A DNA stretch of 64,000 nt from NCBI RefSeq assembly GCF_001612805.1, contig NZ_BDBD01000026.1, positions 168,880 through 232,879 of the forward strand, written 5' to 3'. Shown here in pieces: positions 14,173-22,486 of the stretch. Each line of letters opens with the position of its first letter. The first letter of the stretch is position 1. The notes under the pieces were generated by a model. The model was not told where the DNA came from. It saw only the letters and a program-made list of their open reading frames with translations, and made no database searches. Source of the DNA: Nocardia coubleae NBRC 108252 (GTDB lineage: Bacteria > Actinomycetota > Actinomycetes > Mycobacteriales > Mycobacteriaceae). A program made the position numbers and the translations under genes.

Positions 14173-17082
14173 ATGGCGATTCCAACGCCACCAGGGGCGA
14201 TTGATTCGTCGGCTGTTCAAAAGTGGCGGGCGTCGTTGACTCCGTGGGACTTATCAACCCGCGATCCACTCGTATACAGCCAGAACGGCTTGACGGTGGC
14301 GTCGGCGGCGAGAGCGTACGACCGCATACTTCGGTTGCGAAAGTTGGAAGCCGATATAAGCGCACATATTTCGACTGCTCAGGAGATCAGCGATCCGCTC
14401 AAAGACCCCAGTCTTCCCGCGATTCCTGGACTGACAGGAAATTACCCTGAGATCTCCCCAGGTACAGGTACACCACTGGACCTCCTGGACGAACCGGTAC
14501 CGTCCGGAGCGGCCACACCGCAACCGGTGCCTTCAACGCCCGCCAACATTCCGCCCAGTCCAGGCGCGGTGCCCACACCACAGGAGCCCGCGGGCTCCTC
14601 ACCATCAACGTCACCTGTTCCGCCAACCGCACCTGCTGCGCTGATTTCGCCTGTTTCCGACCCCTTCGGAATGCCTGACACTACCGGAAGAGTGGAGGGC
14701 GATACCTGGACAGTGCCCATGGAGGGTGGCGGCACCAGGACTTATACCATCCCCATAGGTAATGGCAACCAATCAGTTGATGTCGTCGAAGATCGGGGGG
14801 ATGGCACCAAAAGTTCGGCTAGAATCGTCGCAAACGGACAAGGCGGATATCAGAAATGGGGCCGAAACGAATTCGGCGGCGAATATTACGTCAACAAACC
14901 ATCCGCTGAAGCAAACGCTTATGGGCAGAATTTTCTCCCTGGTAGCGACACGTCGGCAGCTCCTCATTCGGAGTTCGGTGCGACGGCCGACTGGAAGCAC
15001 GTTGGAACACCAAGCTACGACGCTGAGGGCAACCGGGTGGGAACGGACTACGCCTCGCTGAACGAAAAGGGAACTTACGACAATACTCACGTCGACAACT
15101 ACGGCAACAAGACATTCAGCATAACCACGTCGAAATCCGGTGGCGGAGTAGAGAGCACCTTCTCCGGCCAGATAGATAATAGTGGTCGAGGTTGGAAGTA
15201 TGACAATCAGAAGCGGTTGTGGAACTATAACATCGATGACAACAACAAACCGGTCGTAAGCCACCATGAAGAGAAGACCAGCAAGCGCACTTTCTTGATG
15301 CCAGACGGCCCTAATACGAAAATCGAAACTATCGACGGGTCCGGCCATCTGGTGGCGCGCTTGACCCTCGACCCGAAGGGCATGTTGCTGACGGGTTGGG
15401 CGGCGGGCGATGGCAATCCGGTGACGGTGACAACAATGTCCAAGGGCATGGCCGCACAGCTCTCCTCTGTGGACGCCACCCGAGCCTATAGCGCTGCGAT
15501 AGCGAAGACAGGCGGCACCTCTAGTACGGAATTCATGACTGACCCGTCCCGGGTGGCCACCGAAAAGCTGACGAGAATGATAAGTCAGTTGCCGGGCGGT
15601 GATGAGACGCGTATCGCACTAGTAAAAGACCGCGACGGCAACGTCGTGTCAGTCAGTTCTATCGGAGTGGACGGTGTGCAGCACACCGTCCAAGCTACTG
15701 ACATTCCCGATCCGACCGGACCCGACCTGGGTTGGCTCGACAAGCTCAGCGTCGGCGGCACACTCCGTGTTTTCAAGGATATCGGTGTGGGATTTTTTGC
15801 CATGACTGATCTCGGGTCCGTTATCAATAGTGTAGGCGGGATGTTCGGTAAGGAACCGAATCTACCGACAAGCGACAACATCGGACAAGCCGTTGCCGAT
15901 CAGGTGAAGGCGGCGAAGCGGGAGTACGACAACGATAACTATCTTGGCACCCTCAATCATGCCGGTCAGGTGGTCGGTCTTCCGGACTGGCGCGACCCGA
16001 ACTCTGTTTTGGCTATCGGAGCCACCTGGTTCGGTGCGCGTGCACTAGGACGTTCTGCTGCCGGCTCCGGCGAGACACCGCGCAATGGTGCCGTGGAGGT
16101 ACCCGAGATCCTCAAGGGTAGGGCGCCCGCAGATCTACCCGACGGACTGACTTTGGTCGACATGCCAGATGTCGTCGCTCACCTTCCTACGCGGGGCATC
16201 CGACTTCCGAACCCTGGTGGCGAGGGTACACCTTGGGGCGCGCCGCTCGAAGGCGAATACGTCCGACTCGGAGAATCGCCCGAATTTCCCACTCTCTCTG
16301 CCAAGGAGCTTAAGAACTCTAAGAAGGCTGATGAGCTTCTCAGGACTTACCGAATAGATGGTAGGCAAGTTTTCGGGAATACAGCTTTGAACGACCCTGC
16401 GCGCATTCGCGCCTTTAGTGTCCTCGCAAATACTAGCTTCCCCAGTAAGGCGGCAGCCCTCATTCCAGTCACTATGAGATTCGCGCTGGACCATGCGGGT
16501 TCTTCGAATCCCCGAAGCTTCGCAAATCACTATGAGTACGTGAAAGCAATGTTCGATGAGCACAGCAAGACAGTAGACTACTCGCGTAAGAGGCCCGGTG
16601 AGTCCAATCCTGCGTACGCCGCCAGAGTATTCGATTTTAATTCGGTCTCGCTTGCTCTCGTAAATGATGTTAGATGGGTAGAATCCAGTGGGTGGCAAGC
16701 TAGATCAGTTGACCCGGGTCTCGAACGCGCGCCCTTGATAGCGGCGGTACAGTCACTCGATCGTCTCGGCTTCGGAGATTCGGTCGGAGCGGCATATCAT
16801 GCGATTAAGCACCAACGTGAACTACCCGCCCCGGAAAGCTCAGGGCTATCCACGCTCGCAGGGTATCATGCGAGCGCCGCAGAGACGGTGAAGAACGGCT
16901 ACAGTGTAAAGGAAAGGCGTGACCCGGGCGGGGTAAAAACCATTGTGTTCCATCGCACGGTCGTCTGGGAAGGTGGTGCGAAGACGTTGGAGGCTATTGT
17001 GAAGGTCATGCCGGACGGAAAAGTAGTGATCGCAAGCTATGGTGATCCAAAAGTCGTCGTACCGAAGGCGGTAGAGAAGTGA
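14173..17082 (+). CDS. Toxin-like cargo protein 2 (polymorphic toxin, RNase-like tip candidate)
   Basis: A 969-residue protein. ATG 14173 is chosen for the GGGAGG just upstream. Residues 16-60 repeat the module of cargo protein 1 (WRASLTP, GLTVASAARAYDRIL, RKLEA). A Pro-rich linker follows, then a strand-rich region (about 180-430) with repeated Asn/Asp/Gly-Tyr turns reminiscent of YD-type repeats, a hydrophobic segment near residue 540 (VGFFAMTDLGSV) and a long helical part. The last about 95 residues (HAIKHQREL, then IVFHRTVVWEGGAK, IASYG) have the helix-then-sheet order and His-bearing motifs of BECR-fold RNase toxins; this is a weak match. Its stop overlaps the immunity candidate (GTGA). 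Lower GC codon use than the flanking tail genes points to transfer. Confidence 0.65.
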   Translation: MAIPTPPGAIDSSAVQKWRASLTPWDLSTRDPLVYSQNGLTVASAARAYDRILRLRKLEADISAHISTAQEISDPLKDPSLPAIPGLTGNYPEISPGTGTPLDLLDEPVPSGAATPQPVPSTPANIPPSPGAVPTPQEPAGSSPSTSPVPPTAPAALISPVSDPFGMPDTTGRVEGDTWTVPMEGGGTRTYTIPIGNGNQSVDVVEDRGDGTKSSARIVANGQGGYQKWGRNEFGGEYYVNKPSAEANAYGQNFLPGSDTSAAPHSEFGATADWKHVGTPSYDAEGNRVGTDYASLNEKGTYDNTHVDNYGNKTFSITTSKSGGGVESTFSGQIDNSGRGWKYDNQKRLWNYNIDDNNKPVVSHHEEKTSKRTFLMPDGPNTKIETIDGSGHLVARLTLDPKGMLLTGWAAGDGNPVTVTTMSKGMAAQLSSVDATRAYSAAIAKTGGTSSTEFMTDPSRVATEKLTRMISQLPGGDETRIALVKDRDGNVVSVSSIGVDGVQHTVQATDIPDPTGPDLGWLDKLSVGGTLRVFKDIGVGFFAMTDLGSVINSVGGMFGKEPNLPTSDNIGQAVADQVKAAKREYDNDNYLGTLNHAGQVVGLPDWRDPNSVLAIGATWFGARALGRSAAGSGETPRNGAVEVPEILKGRAPADLPDGLTLVDMPDVVAHLPTRGIRLPNPGGEGTPWGAPLEGEYVRLGESPEFPTLSAKELKNSKKADELLRTYRIDGRQVFGNTALNDPARIRAFSVLANTSFPSKAAALIPVTMRFALDHAGSSNPRSFANHYEYVKAMFDEHSKTVDYSRKRPGESNPAYAARVFDFNSVSLALVNDVRWVESSGWQARSVDPGLERAPLIAAVQSLDRLGFGDSVGAAYHAIKHQRELPAPESSGLSTLAGYHASAAETVKNGYSVKERRDPGGVKTIVFHRTVVWEGGAKTLEAIVKVMPDGKVVIASYGDPKVVVPKAVEK

Positions 17083-17633
17083 GCCGAGACGCGCCGCTCC
17101 CAGATAGTACGAGTGCAGTCGTTTCCGATTTGGAGTCCGCTCTCGAGATGGATCGAAGTGGCTCGAAGGATCATGATTCTCGGGTCGATTATTTCGAGAA
17201 GGCCATGGACGGCCTCGTGCAGTGGGAGTGCATTATTCGGAGCCGTGGATGCGAGTTGTCCGATTCGGTAGCCGACTGGAGGAGCAACATTTCCTCTCTT
17301 GTGAATTCGAACAGTCGAACAATGGCGTACTATCTGATGAACTGCCATTATCGGGCGACGTCGGTGGTGATTGATGGGTGGCGTGATGTGAGCGTCCGTA
17401 GGTCCGCGATACAATTCCTACTCGATAATTATCCGCAAACGCGTGATTCTATGGATGAGGGTGACATCGAATTGGTCGCCGAGATCGATGATGTGCTGCG
17501 CGATCACGCGGACGAGGTTGCGCCGCTCCCGAAGAGTGCTATTCCGATCGGTATCCCTGAGTCGCATTGGTGGTGGTGGGCTCCGTCGGCGAGCGCTGCC
17601 TACGCAGAGCATGTGCGGCAGATATTGGAATAG
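17079..17633 (+). CDS. Immunity-protein candidate for toxin 2
   Basis: A soluble, mostly helical acidic protein of 184 residues. Its GTG start overlaps the stop of the toxin-like gene, so the pair is translationally coupled, as is usual for polymorphic toxin/immunity modules. It has an unusual run of four Trp near the C-terminus (SHWWWWAPS). I recognise no immunity family. AT-rich codon use matches the toxin's 3' end. It is unrelated in sequence to the immunity candidate at 7759, as expected if each neutralises a different toxin tip. A rho-independent terminator follows 18 bases after the stop, closing the cassette. Confidence 0.55.
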   Translation: MSRDAPLPDSTSAVVSDLESALEMDRSGSKDHDSRVDYFEKAMDGLVQWECIIRSRGCELSDSVADWRSNISSLVNSNSRTMAYYLMNCHYRATSVVIDGWRDVSVRRSAIQFLLDNYPQTRDSMDEGDIELVAEIDDVLRDHADEVAPLPKSAIPIGIPESHWWWWAPSASAAYAEHVRQILE

Positions 17634-17651
17634 TGCAGGCGGCGAGCTGAG

Positions 17652-17680
17652 ACCCAACCCGATTCGGGTTGGGTTTTTTT
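17652..17680 (+). terminator. Rho-independent terminator bounding toxin cassette 2 on the right
   Basis: A perfect 10-bp stem (ACCCAACCCG and its complement) with a 3-base loop and seven T residues. It is the cleanest intrinsic terminator in the window. Confidence 0.9.
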
Positions 17681-17710
17681 ATGCCCAAAATCAAGGAAAG
17701 GTGGTGGAGG

Positions 17711-19264
17711 ATGGGTGTTTGGGACCCGCATGCGGAATCGCGGCGGATGGATGAGATGTTTCGGGTCGAGCAGGAAGATGCTCGGGATCAAGAGGTTCTG
17801 GTCCGGTACTGGGACAAGGACATGCAGGAGGTGGGGGAGGAGCGGAGCTACCTGTCGTTGCAGGTGAGTTTTCCGCGGAACGCCGCCGGCGGGTTGAAGA
17901 TGATCTGTCCGCGCGACATGGTGCACTTCGACCACCTGTTCGGCAATCATGCCGACACCACTTTGCCGATCACCGTGAACACCAGGGGTTTTCGGTGGGA
18001 CGGGTACATCACCAAGGCCTCGGTGGTCCGGGATGAGAACGGTGTCGAGACGGTGGACATCGAGGCGATTCATGCCTGGAACCATGTCTCGACCATCTGC
18101 TGCTGGGCGAGTCCGTTCGCGCCGGTGCTGGCCCAGTTCCCCCGCCACCACATCCTGTTCGGCCCGGTGCGAACCCTGGTCACAACGTACCTGATGATGA
18201 ATCTGATGCGGCTGCAGGGAAATACGACTTTTCCTATCGCGGTCGTACCTGTCGATCCCCGCACCGACACCAGTCGGTGGAGCGCGGCCTCGGCGCGATT
18301 CGACATGGCCGACAAGCTGTTCCAGCCGATGCTCGAGGATTCGGGTGTCATGCTTACTGCCCGATTCTTCCTGCCGGGCGAGGACGAACAGCCGGCACCA
18401 GAGTGGTTCTTCCTCGACAAACCGACTGTTGTCCTCGAGACCGTCGACAAGTCGGGCGTGACCGGCCCGACCGGCTCGTTGCTCGACGGCATCATCTCGT
18501 GGTTCGAGGAATTCGCCGACGACGGCACCACGCCGATGCGGTACCCGAAGTTCGACTCGACCACGGAGTACGAGGCGGTCTACGGGACGCCGGGCAAGTT
18601 CGGCACCATGCGGAATCTGCCGTGGGTGTGGTACTTCGAAGGTGAATACTCCGGAATCGGTGCGTCTGAAGTTGCGCTGCACAAGCCCACTGCCACCGAC
18701 ATCATCGTCGGTGGCCGTTCGCCCGGCTGGGTCAACGCGGGCATCGAGATGGCGATCAAGGCGCTGCTGTCGCTGATCGGCATGGACTGGCTGTATCGCG
18801 GCCAGCTCGATGATGTGTTCCTGGCGTGGATGGTCTACCGCGACATGGAGCGGGTGAGCAAGGCCGGTCCGTATGCCTTCCGCGAGGTGTACATCACCGG
18901 CAGCGACAAGGCCTTCACGCTCGACGGCTTCGTCGCCGCGCGACAGGGTCTGCATCTGTCCAGGGGCTACACCAGCCACAAGGTGACGATTCAGGACAAC
19001 GCGCCCTACTTGATCGGACGCGATTTCGGACTCGGTGACCAGATCGGTTTTGCCATGGGCCAGAAGATCTTCACCGACTTCGTCACCGAACTCACCTTCA
19101 CCGACGACCGGGAAACAGCCGCTACGTGGCAGATCACCGTGGGTGACGGCTCCGACGAAGAGGACTCGGTCGTAAAGGCCTGGCAGCGCCTCGGTCGAGT
19201 CGCGTCCGCCATCAAGGATCTGTCCACCGACGTCGGTGCCGACCTGGACCTGCTCATCATCTGA
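17711..19264 (+). CDS. Gp37-like baseplate/minor tail protein
   Basis: A 517-residue protein recalling the Siphovirus ReqiPepy6 Gp37-like family of actinophage minor tail proteins (pattern VSFPRNAAGGLKMICPRD, then ITVNTRGFRWDGYI), thought to be part of the baseplate hub below the distal ring. Hydrophobic stretches near residues 345-370 (AIKALLSLIGMDWLY) and a C-terminal DVGADLDLL segment are typical. ATG 17711 is preferred because AAGGAAAGG is correctly spaced; the frame to 17669 would cross the terminator. In most relatives this gene follows the distal tail gene directly; here the toxin cassette lies between them. The gene is intact and GC-rich like the other tail genes. Confidence 0.8.
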   Translation: MGVWDPHAESRRMDEMFRVEQEDARDQEVLVRYWDKDMQEVGEERSYLSLQVSFPRNAAGGLKMICPRDMVHFDHLFGNHADTTLPITVNTRGFRWDGYITKASVVRDENGVETVDIEAIHAWNHVSTICCWASPFAPVLAQFPRHHILFGPVRTLVTTYLMMNLMRLQGNTTFPIAVVPVDPRTDTSRWSAASARFDMADKLFQPMLEDSGVMLTARFFLPGEDEQPAPEWFFLDKPTVVLETVDKSGVTGPTGSLLDGIISWFEEFADDGTTPMRYPKFDSTTEYEAVYGTPGKFGTMRNLPWVWYFEGEYSGIGASEVALHKPTATDIIVGGRSPGWVNAGIEMAIKALLSLIGMDWLYRGQLDDVFLAWMVYRDMERVSKAGPYAFREVYITGSDKAFTLDGFVAARQGLHLSRGYTSHKVTIQDNAPYLIGRDFGLGDQIGFAMGQKIFTDFVTELTFTDDRETAATWQITVGDGSDEEDSVVKAWQRLGRVASAIKDLSTDVGADLDLLII

Positions 19265-19292
19265 CATCCCTCACCCAGAGGAGGAAACAACT

Positions 19293-20333
19293 ATGGCGGA
19301 CATCAGTTTTCCCGCCCATATCACCGCCGAACGATCTCCCGATATCGACGGGCTCCCGATCCTCGAAGCTCAGGTCCAGGTCCCCGACGATGTCTACGGC
19401 CTGCCACTACCTGCGGGACCGGCCGGTCCGGAGGGTCCGCGTGGTAAGCCACGCAGCACCTTTCGAAAGATGGGGACCATCGCAGATGCCGCCGCGCGTC
19501 CGACCGGACTGGGTCCGGAAGACCGCGGAAAGTGGTGGCATCGACTGGACGACAACGGTATGGATGTGTGGACCGAAGCGGGCTGGCGGCATTCGGTGGA
19601 TGCGGTCGGTCCAACCGGTATGCCCGCTCCGGCGAACACCATTTCCGTGGTCGAAACCCTCCACCGCGAGGAACTGATTGTTCCCGCGGTCGAGTTCATC
19701 GGAACCGGTGCCGACCAGGAGCTGCGAGTTACCGCCGCCGCGGGATTTCCAGGTGAGGTAGGTCCTCCCGGAGAATCCGGGCCGATTACCGGTTCCCCGG
19801 ACTACGAGACGACAAGCGGGCCGAGCCACGGCGGGGTGTTCGCTTATGACCGGGCCAGTCGTCGCTTCCGCTCCGCATCCGCACCGCTGGGTACCGGTCC
19901 GTGGGGCTGGTATCAAGACGACTTTCTGGCCGAAACGGTCGAGGCGACCAGCCGGATCGACGTAGCGAGCTTCGTCATTCCGGCGCAGCCCTTCGCCTGG
20001 CGGCCACGGGTCTATGGCCAGGCCTATGTCTACTCGGTCAACAACGGCTCTCAGACAGCGGAATTCACCGTGCGACTGAGTAACTCGCAGGGCGCGTTGG
20101 TCGCATGCACGGCGGCGGGTAGCGGTGGCTGGATGTATCTGCCCGCGGCTCCCTGTTATCGAGATGGAACGACCACCCGCTCGCTGTCGCCGTCGTCGGA
20201 CTACGCCACTGTGCCGGCCGGGCAGCCGGCCACCCTCGTCGCGGCGGTGGAGCGTATCGGAACCGGCACCGGCAACATCGGATTTTCACCGGGTCGCTGT
20301 TCGCTCGTCGTCTACGCAGAACCCACAGAGTGA
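19293..20333 (+). CDS. Collagen-like minor tail/fibre protein 1
   Basis: A 346-residue protein starting at ATG 19293 after GAGGAGG. The N-terminal strand region leads into a short collagen-like stretch (AGPAGPEGPRG), then a compact domain containing W-x-W-H-type motifs, a second collagen-like stretch (GEVGPPGESGP), and a C-terminal beta-rich domain introduced by PAQPFAWRPRVYG. The whole layout is repeated in the next two genes. Such proteins trimerise through the collagen-like parts and act as tail fibres for surface recognition. No enzymatic motif is present. First of three tandem paralogues. Confidence 0.75.
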   Translation: MADISFPAHITAERSPDIDGLPILEAQVQVPDDVYGLPLPAGPAGPEGPRGKPRSTFRKMGTIADAAARPTGLGPEDRGKWWHRLDDNGMDVWTEAGWRHSVDAVGPTGMPAPANTISVVETLHREELIVPAVEFIGTGADQELRVTAAAGFPGEVGPPGESGPITGSPDYETTSGPSHGGVFAYDRASRRFRSASAPLGTGPWGWYQDDFLAETVEATSRIDVASFVIPAQPFAWRPRVYGQAYVYSVNNGSQTAEFTVRLSNSQGALVACTAAGSGGWMYLPAAPCYRDGTTTRSLSPSSDYATVPAGQPATLVAAVERIGTGTGNIGFSPGRCSLVVYAEPTE

Positions 20334-20339
20334 GTGGAA

Positions 20340-21416
20340 ATGACAACTGTAGGAGAATATTTCGGTTCCGCTGTGATCCGCGGAATCGACGAAGGTATCG
20401 GGCAGCCCGGTGTCGTCCAAGCGATGCAGGGCAGCCCCCGCGGTGGCGCGCTGGAGTTGATGACAGGCGTGCCAGGCCCGAGCGGGCCGGCTGGTGAAGC
20501 GGCTCGATCGTTCCGCTGGGAAGGCGATATCGCTGATCAGGCCGCGCTGACCGCGCTGGCCACCAAGCTCGGGACTGCTCAGGCAGGCAAGGCTTGGCGG
20601 GTGTTGTCCACCGGTGCTCTCGCGTATTGGAACGGCACCGGTTTCGACACCTTCGCCGATGCTTTCGGGGCTCTCGGGCCTGATGGAGAACCTTGCTCGG
20701 TTTCCATCGGCTCTGTCACCACCGGCCCGGCGAACTCCGGCCTGGAGGTGACGGTCGCGGGTACGCCGCCGAATCTGATCCTTCACCTTGTGGTGCCGAG
20801 AGGCATGCAAGGAAAGAAGGGGCCGCAGGGTGGTCCCGGCCCGGTTCGTCAAGCACCGGACTACCTGGATGGCGAGCATCCGGACGGTGCGGTCCCAGTG
20901 TGGGATGCGGTTCTCGAGAAGTGGAAACCTGCGTCTTACCCAGGGTTGCGTGGTCCGTGGTCGATCGTCAACGACCGCGCCTGGGACGGCGGCGCGGGCT
21001 TCGCGCCATCGCAGAGCGGGATCACGGCGGCTACGAAAACTGTCGCTCAGCTGAATATTCCCGCCCAGGACACCGCTTGGCGCCCGATGATCAGCGGTGG
21101 CGTTCTGGTTCGATCGGTCGAGAACAGCGACCAGTTCACGACCAGGATCGACGTGGAGGTGCGGATCGGCTCGGCCACAGGGCAGCGCGTGGCAGTCGGT
21201 TCAGGCCACGTGACAGGCGCCACGACCCGTGCACGGCTGCAGCCCTTCTTCGGGGTGCGAAGTATGACCCCCGACAATCCGATCGGCGTTGTGCCCGCTG
21301 GGCAGGGCGTCACCCTGTACGTGGTGCTGAGCCGCAATGCCGGCACCGCCAATTACGACTACACCATGGCCGGCTCGCAGATCGTGTGCATGGCCCGACC
21401 CGTGGGGGCAGTGTGA
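20340..21416 (+). CDS. Collagen-like minor tail/fibre protein 2
   Basis: A 358-residue paralogue of the preceding gene: collagen-like GVPGPSGPAGEA and GKKGPQGGPGP stretches, the shared W-x-G-D-(I/V)-A-D motif after the first stretch, and the PAQDTAWRPMISG lead into the C-terminal beta domain. The start is ATG 20340 or GTG 20334, the latter directly adjoining the previous stop. Divergence from paralogues 1 and 3 is spread over the whole protein, so the duplication is old. Its stop overlaps the start of paralogue 3 (GTGA). Role as for paralogue 1: probable receptor-binding fibre. Confidence 0.75.
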   Translation: MTTVGEYFGSAVIRGIDEGIGQPGVVQAMQGSPRGGALELMTGVPGPSGPAGEAARSFRWEGDIADQAALTALATKLGTAQAGKAWRVLSTGALAYWNGTGFDTFADAFGALGPDGEPCSVSIGSVTTGPANSGLEVTVAGTPPNLILHLVVPRGMQGKKGPQGGPGPVRQAPDYLDGEHPDGAVPVWDAVLEKWKPASYPGLRGPWSIVNDRAWDGGAGFAPSQSGITAATKTVAQLNIPAQDTAWRPMISGGVLVRSVENSDQFTTRIDVEVRIGSATGQRVAVGSGHVTGATTRARLQPFFGVRSMTPDNPIGVVPAGQGVTLYVVLSRNAGTANYDYTMAGSQIVCMARPVGAV

Positions 21417-22459
21417 GCAACGGCGACAATACCTACGTCTACGACGAAGACGTCATGATCACCATGCGCGGCGTCGCGGATTCGGTCGGACTGCCCTACA
21501 CCGTGAATCCGGTCGAATTGGTGGACCGCGAGGTTCTGATCGAGCTGCGTGAAGGTCCCGCTGGTCCCGCCGGACCCGAGGGCGAGGCAGCGTGGCCGTG
21601 GCATTGGCAGGGCGATGTAGCCGACAGCGCAGCACTCGAGGCGATGGGCCTCGGCACCGAAGATGCGCGCAAGGCTTGGCGAGTGATCGCGGAGAACGCG
21701 GTCTACTACTGGACCGGAATGGAATTCATCGCGTTCGACGATGCGTTCCGGGCCAGGGGCCGCCGCGGTCGCCCGAATGCCCTGTCCGGCAGAGCTGTTG
21801 CCGGAGCGGAAGGCTCGGCCGCCGCAGCGCAGATCATCGGCTCGGCTCCCGATCAGCAGCTCGAGATCACCTTCCCGCGTGGTGCCAGGGGTGCACAGGG
21901 TGATCCGGGTGCGGCCGGACGTATTCAGGACGCTGCCGACGTACTGATCGACGACGACCGGCCGCTCAACCAGAATCACGTGCTCGCATGGGATGCGGGT
22001 GTGCAGAAGTTTCGCCCGGCTCCGACTCCGGCTCCGCAGGGTCCCTGGGTGATCGGGGAGAAACAGTTCTTCAGCGGGAAGAATCTGAAGGAGCAGAAGA
22101 AGGTTCTGGCAACGATCACCGTGCCCGCCCAGCCGATGGCGTGGCGGCCGCAGGTGGAAGGTGCTGTCGTATTGCAATCCGCTTCCCCGAACCGTTGTGA
22201 CGTGACCGTTCGTATCGGTTCCTGGGAAGGCGACGTCGTGGGTATGGGATGGGGACACTGGGTCACCCGCCTTGCCTACGTGCCGGTGTCACCGGGTTTC
22301 GACTACCCGATGCACCCTGGCGCCACTTTCGGAATCGTCCCTGCGAATCAGACGGTCACCCTCTACGTCGTTGTCGAACGTGTCGCCGGCGACGGCAGCT
22401 ACACCGTCTACAGCAACTACTCCCACCTGCAGGTCCGCGCCGTGCCGATCGCCGCGTGA
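21413..22459 (+). CDS. Collagen-like minor tail/fibre protein 3
   Basis: A 348-residue protein starting at GTG 21413, overlapping the stop of paralogue 2. It repeats the layout: GPAGPAGPEGEA stretch, HWQGDVADSAAL motif, GARGAQGDPGAAG stretch, PAQPMAWRPQVEG, and a C-terminal beta domain with VPANQTVTLYVVVERV. The reading frame extends upstream to 20693 but that part is the shifted frame of paralogue 2 and is not coding. Three tandem fibre paralogues suggest hetero-trimers or a combinatorial host range. Confidence 0.75.
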   Translation: MSNGDNTYVYDEDVMITMRGVADSVGLPYTVNPVELVDREVLIELREGPAGPAGPEGEAAWPWHWQGDVADSAALEAMGLGTEDARKAWRVIAENAVYYWTGMEFIAFDDAFRARGRRGRPNALSGRAVAGAEGSAAAAQIIGSAPDQQLEITFPRGARGAQGDPGAAGRIQDAADVLIDDDRPLNQNHVLAWDAGVQKFRPAPTPAPQGPWVIGEKQFFSGKNLKEQKKVLATITVPAQPMAWRPQVEGAVVLQSASPNRCDVTVRIGSWEGDVVGMGWGHWVTRLAYVPVSPGFDYPMHPGATFGIVPANQTVTLYVVVERVAGDGSYTVYSNYSHLQVRAVPIAA

Positions 22460-22486
22460 CCCACTTCTCTCGAAAGGCATTGATCC

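Noticed and set aside
17600..19267. A 555-residue open frame on the minus strand
   Set aside because: It is antisense to the well-supported Gp37-like gene, has shadow composition (many His, Arg, Asp) and crosses the intrinsic terminator at 17652.
20693..21412. Upstream extension of the third collagen-like gene
   Set aside because: This part is a shifted frame of fibre paralogue 2; coding begins at the GTG overlap at 21413.
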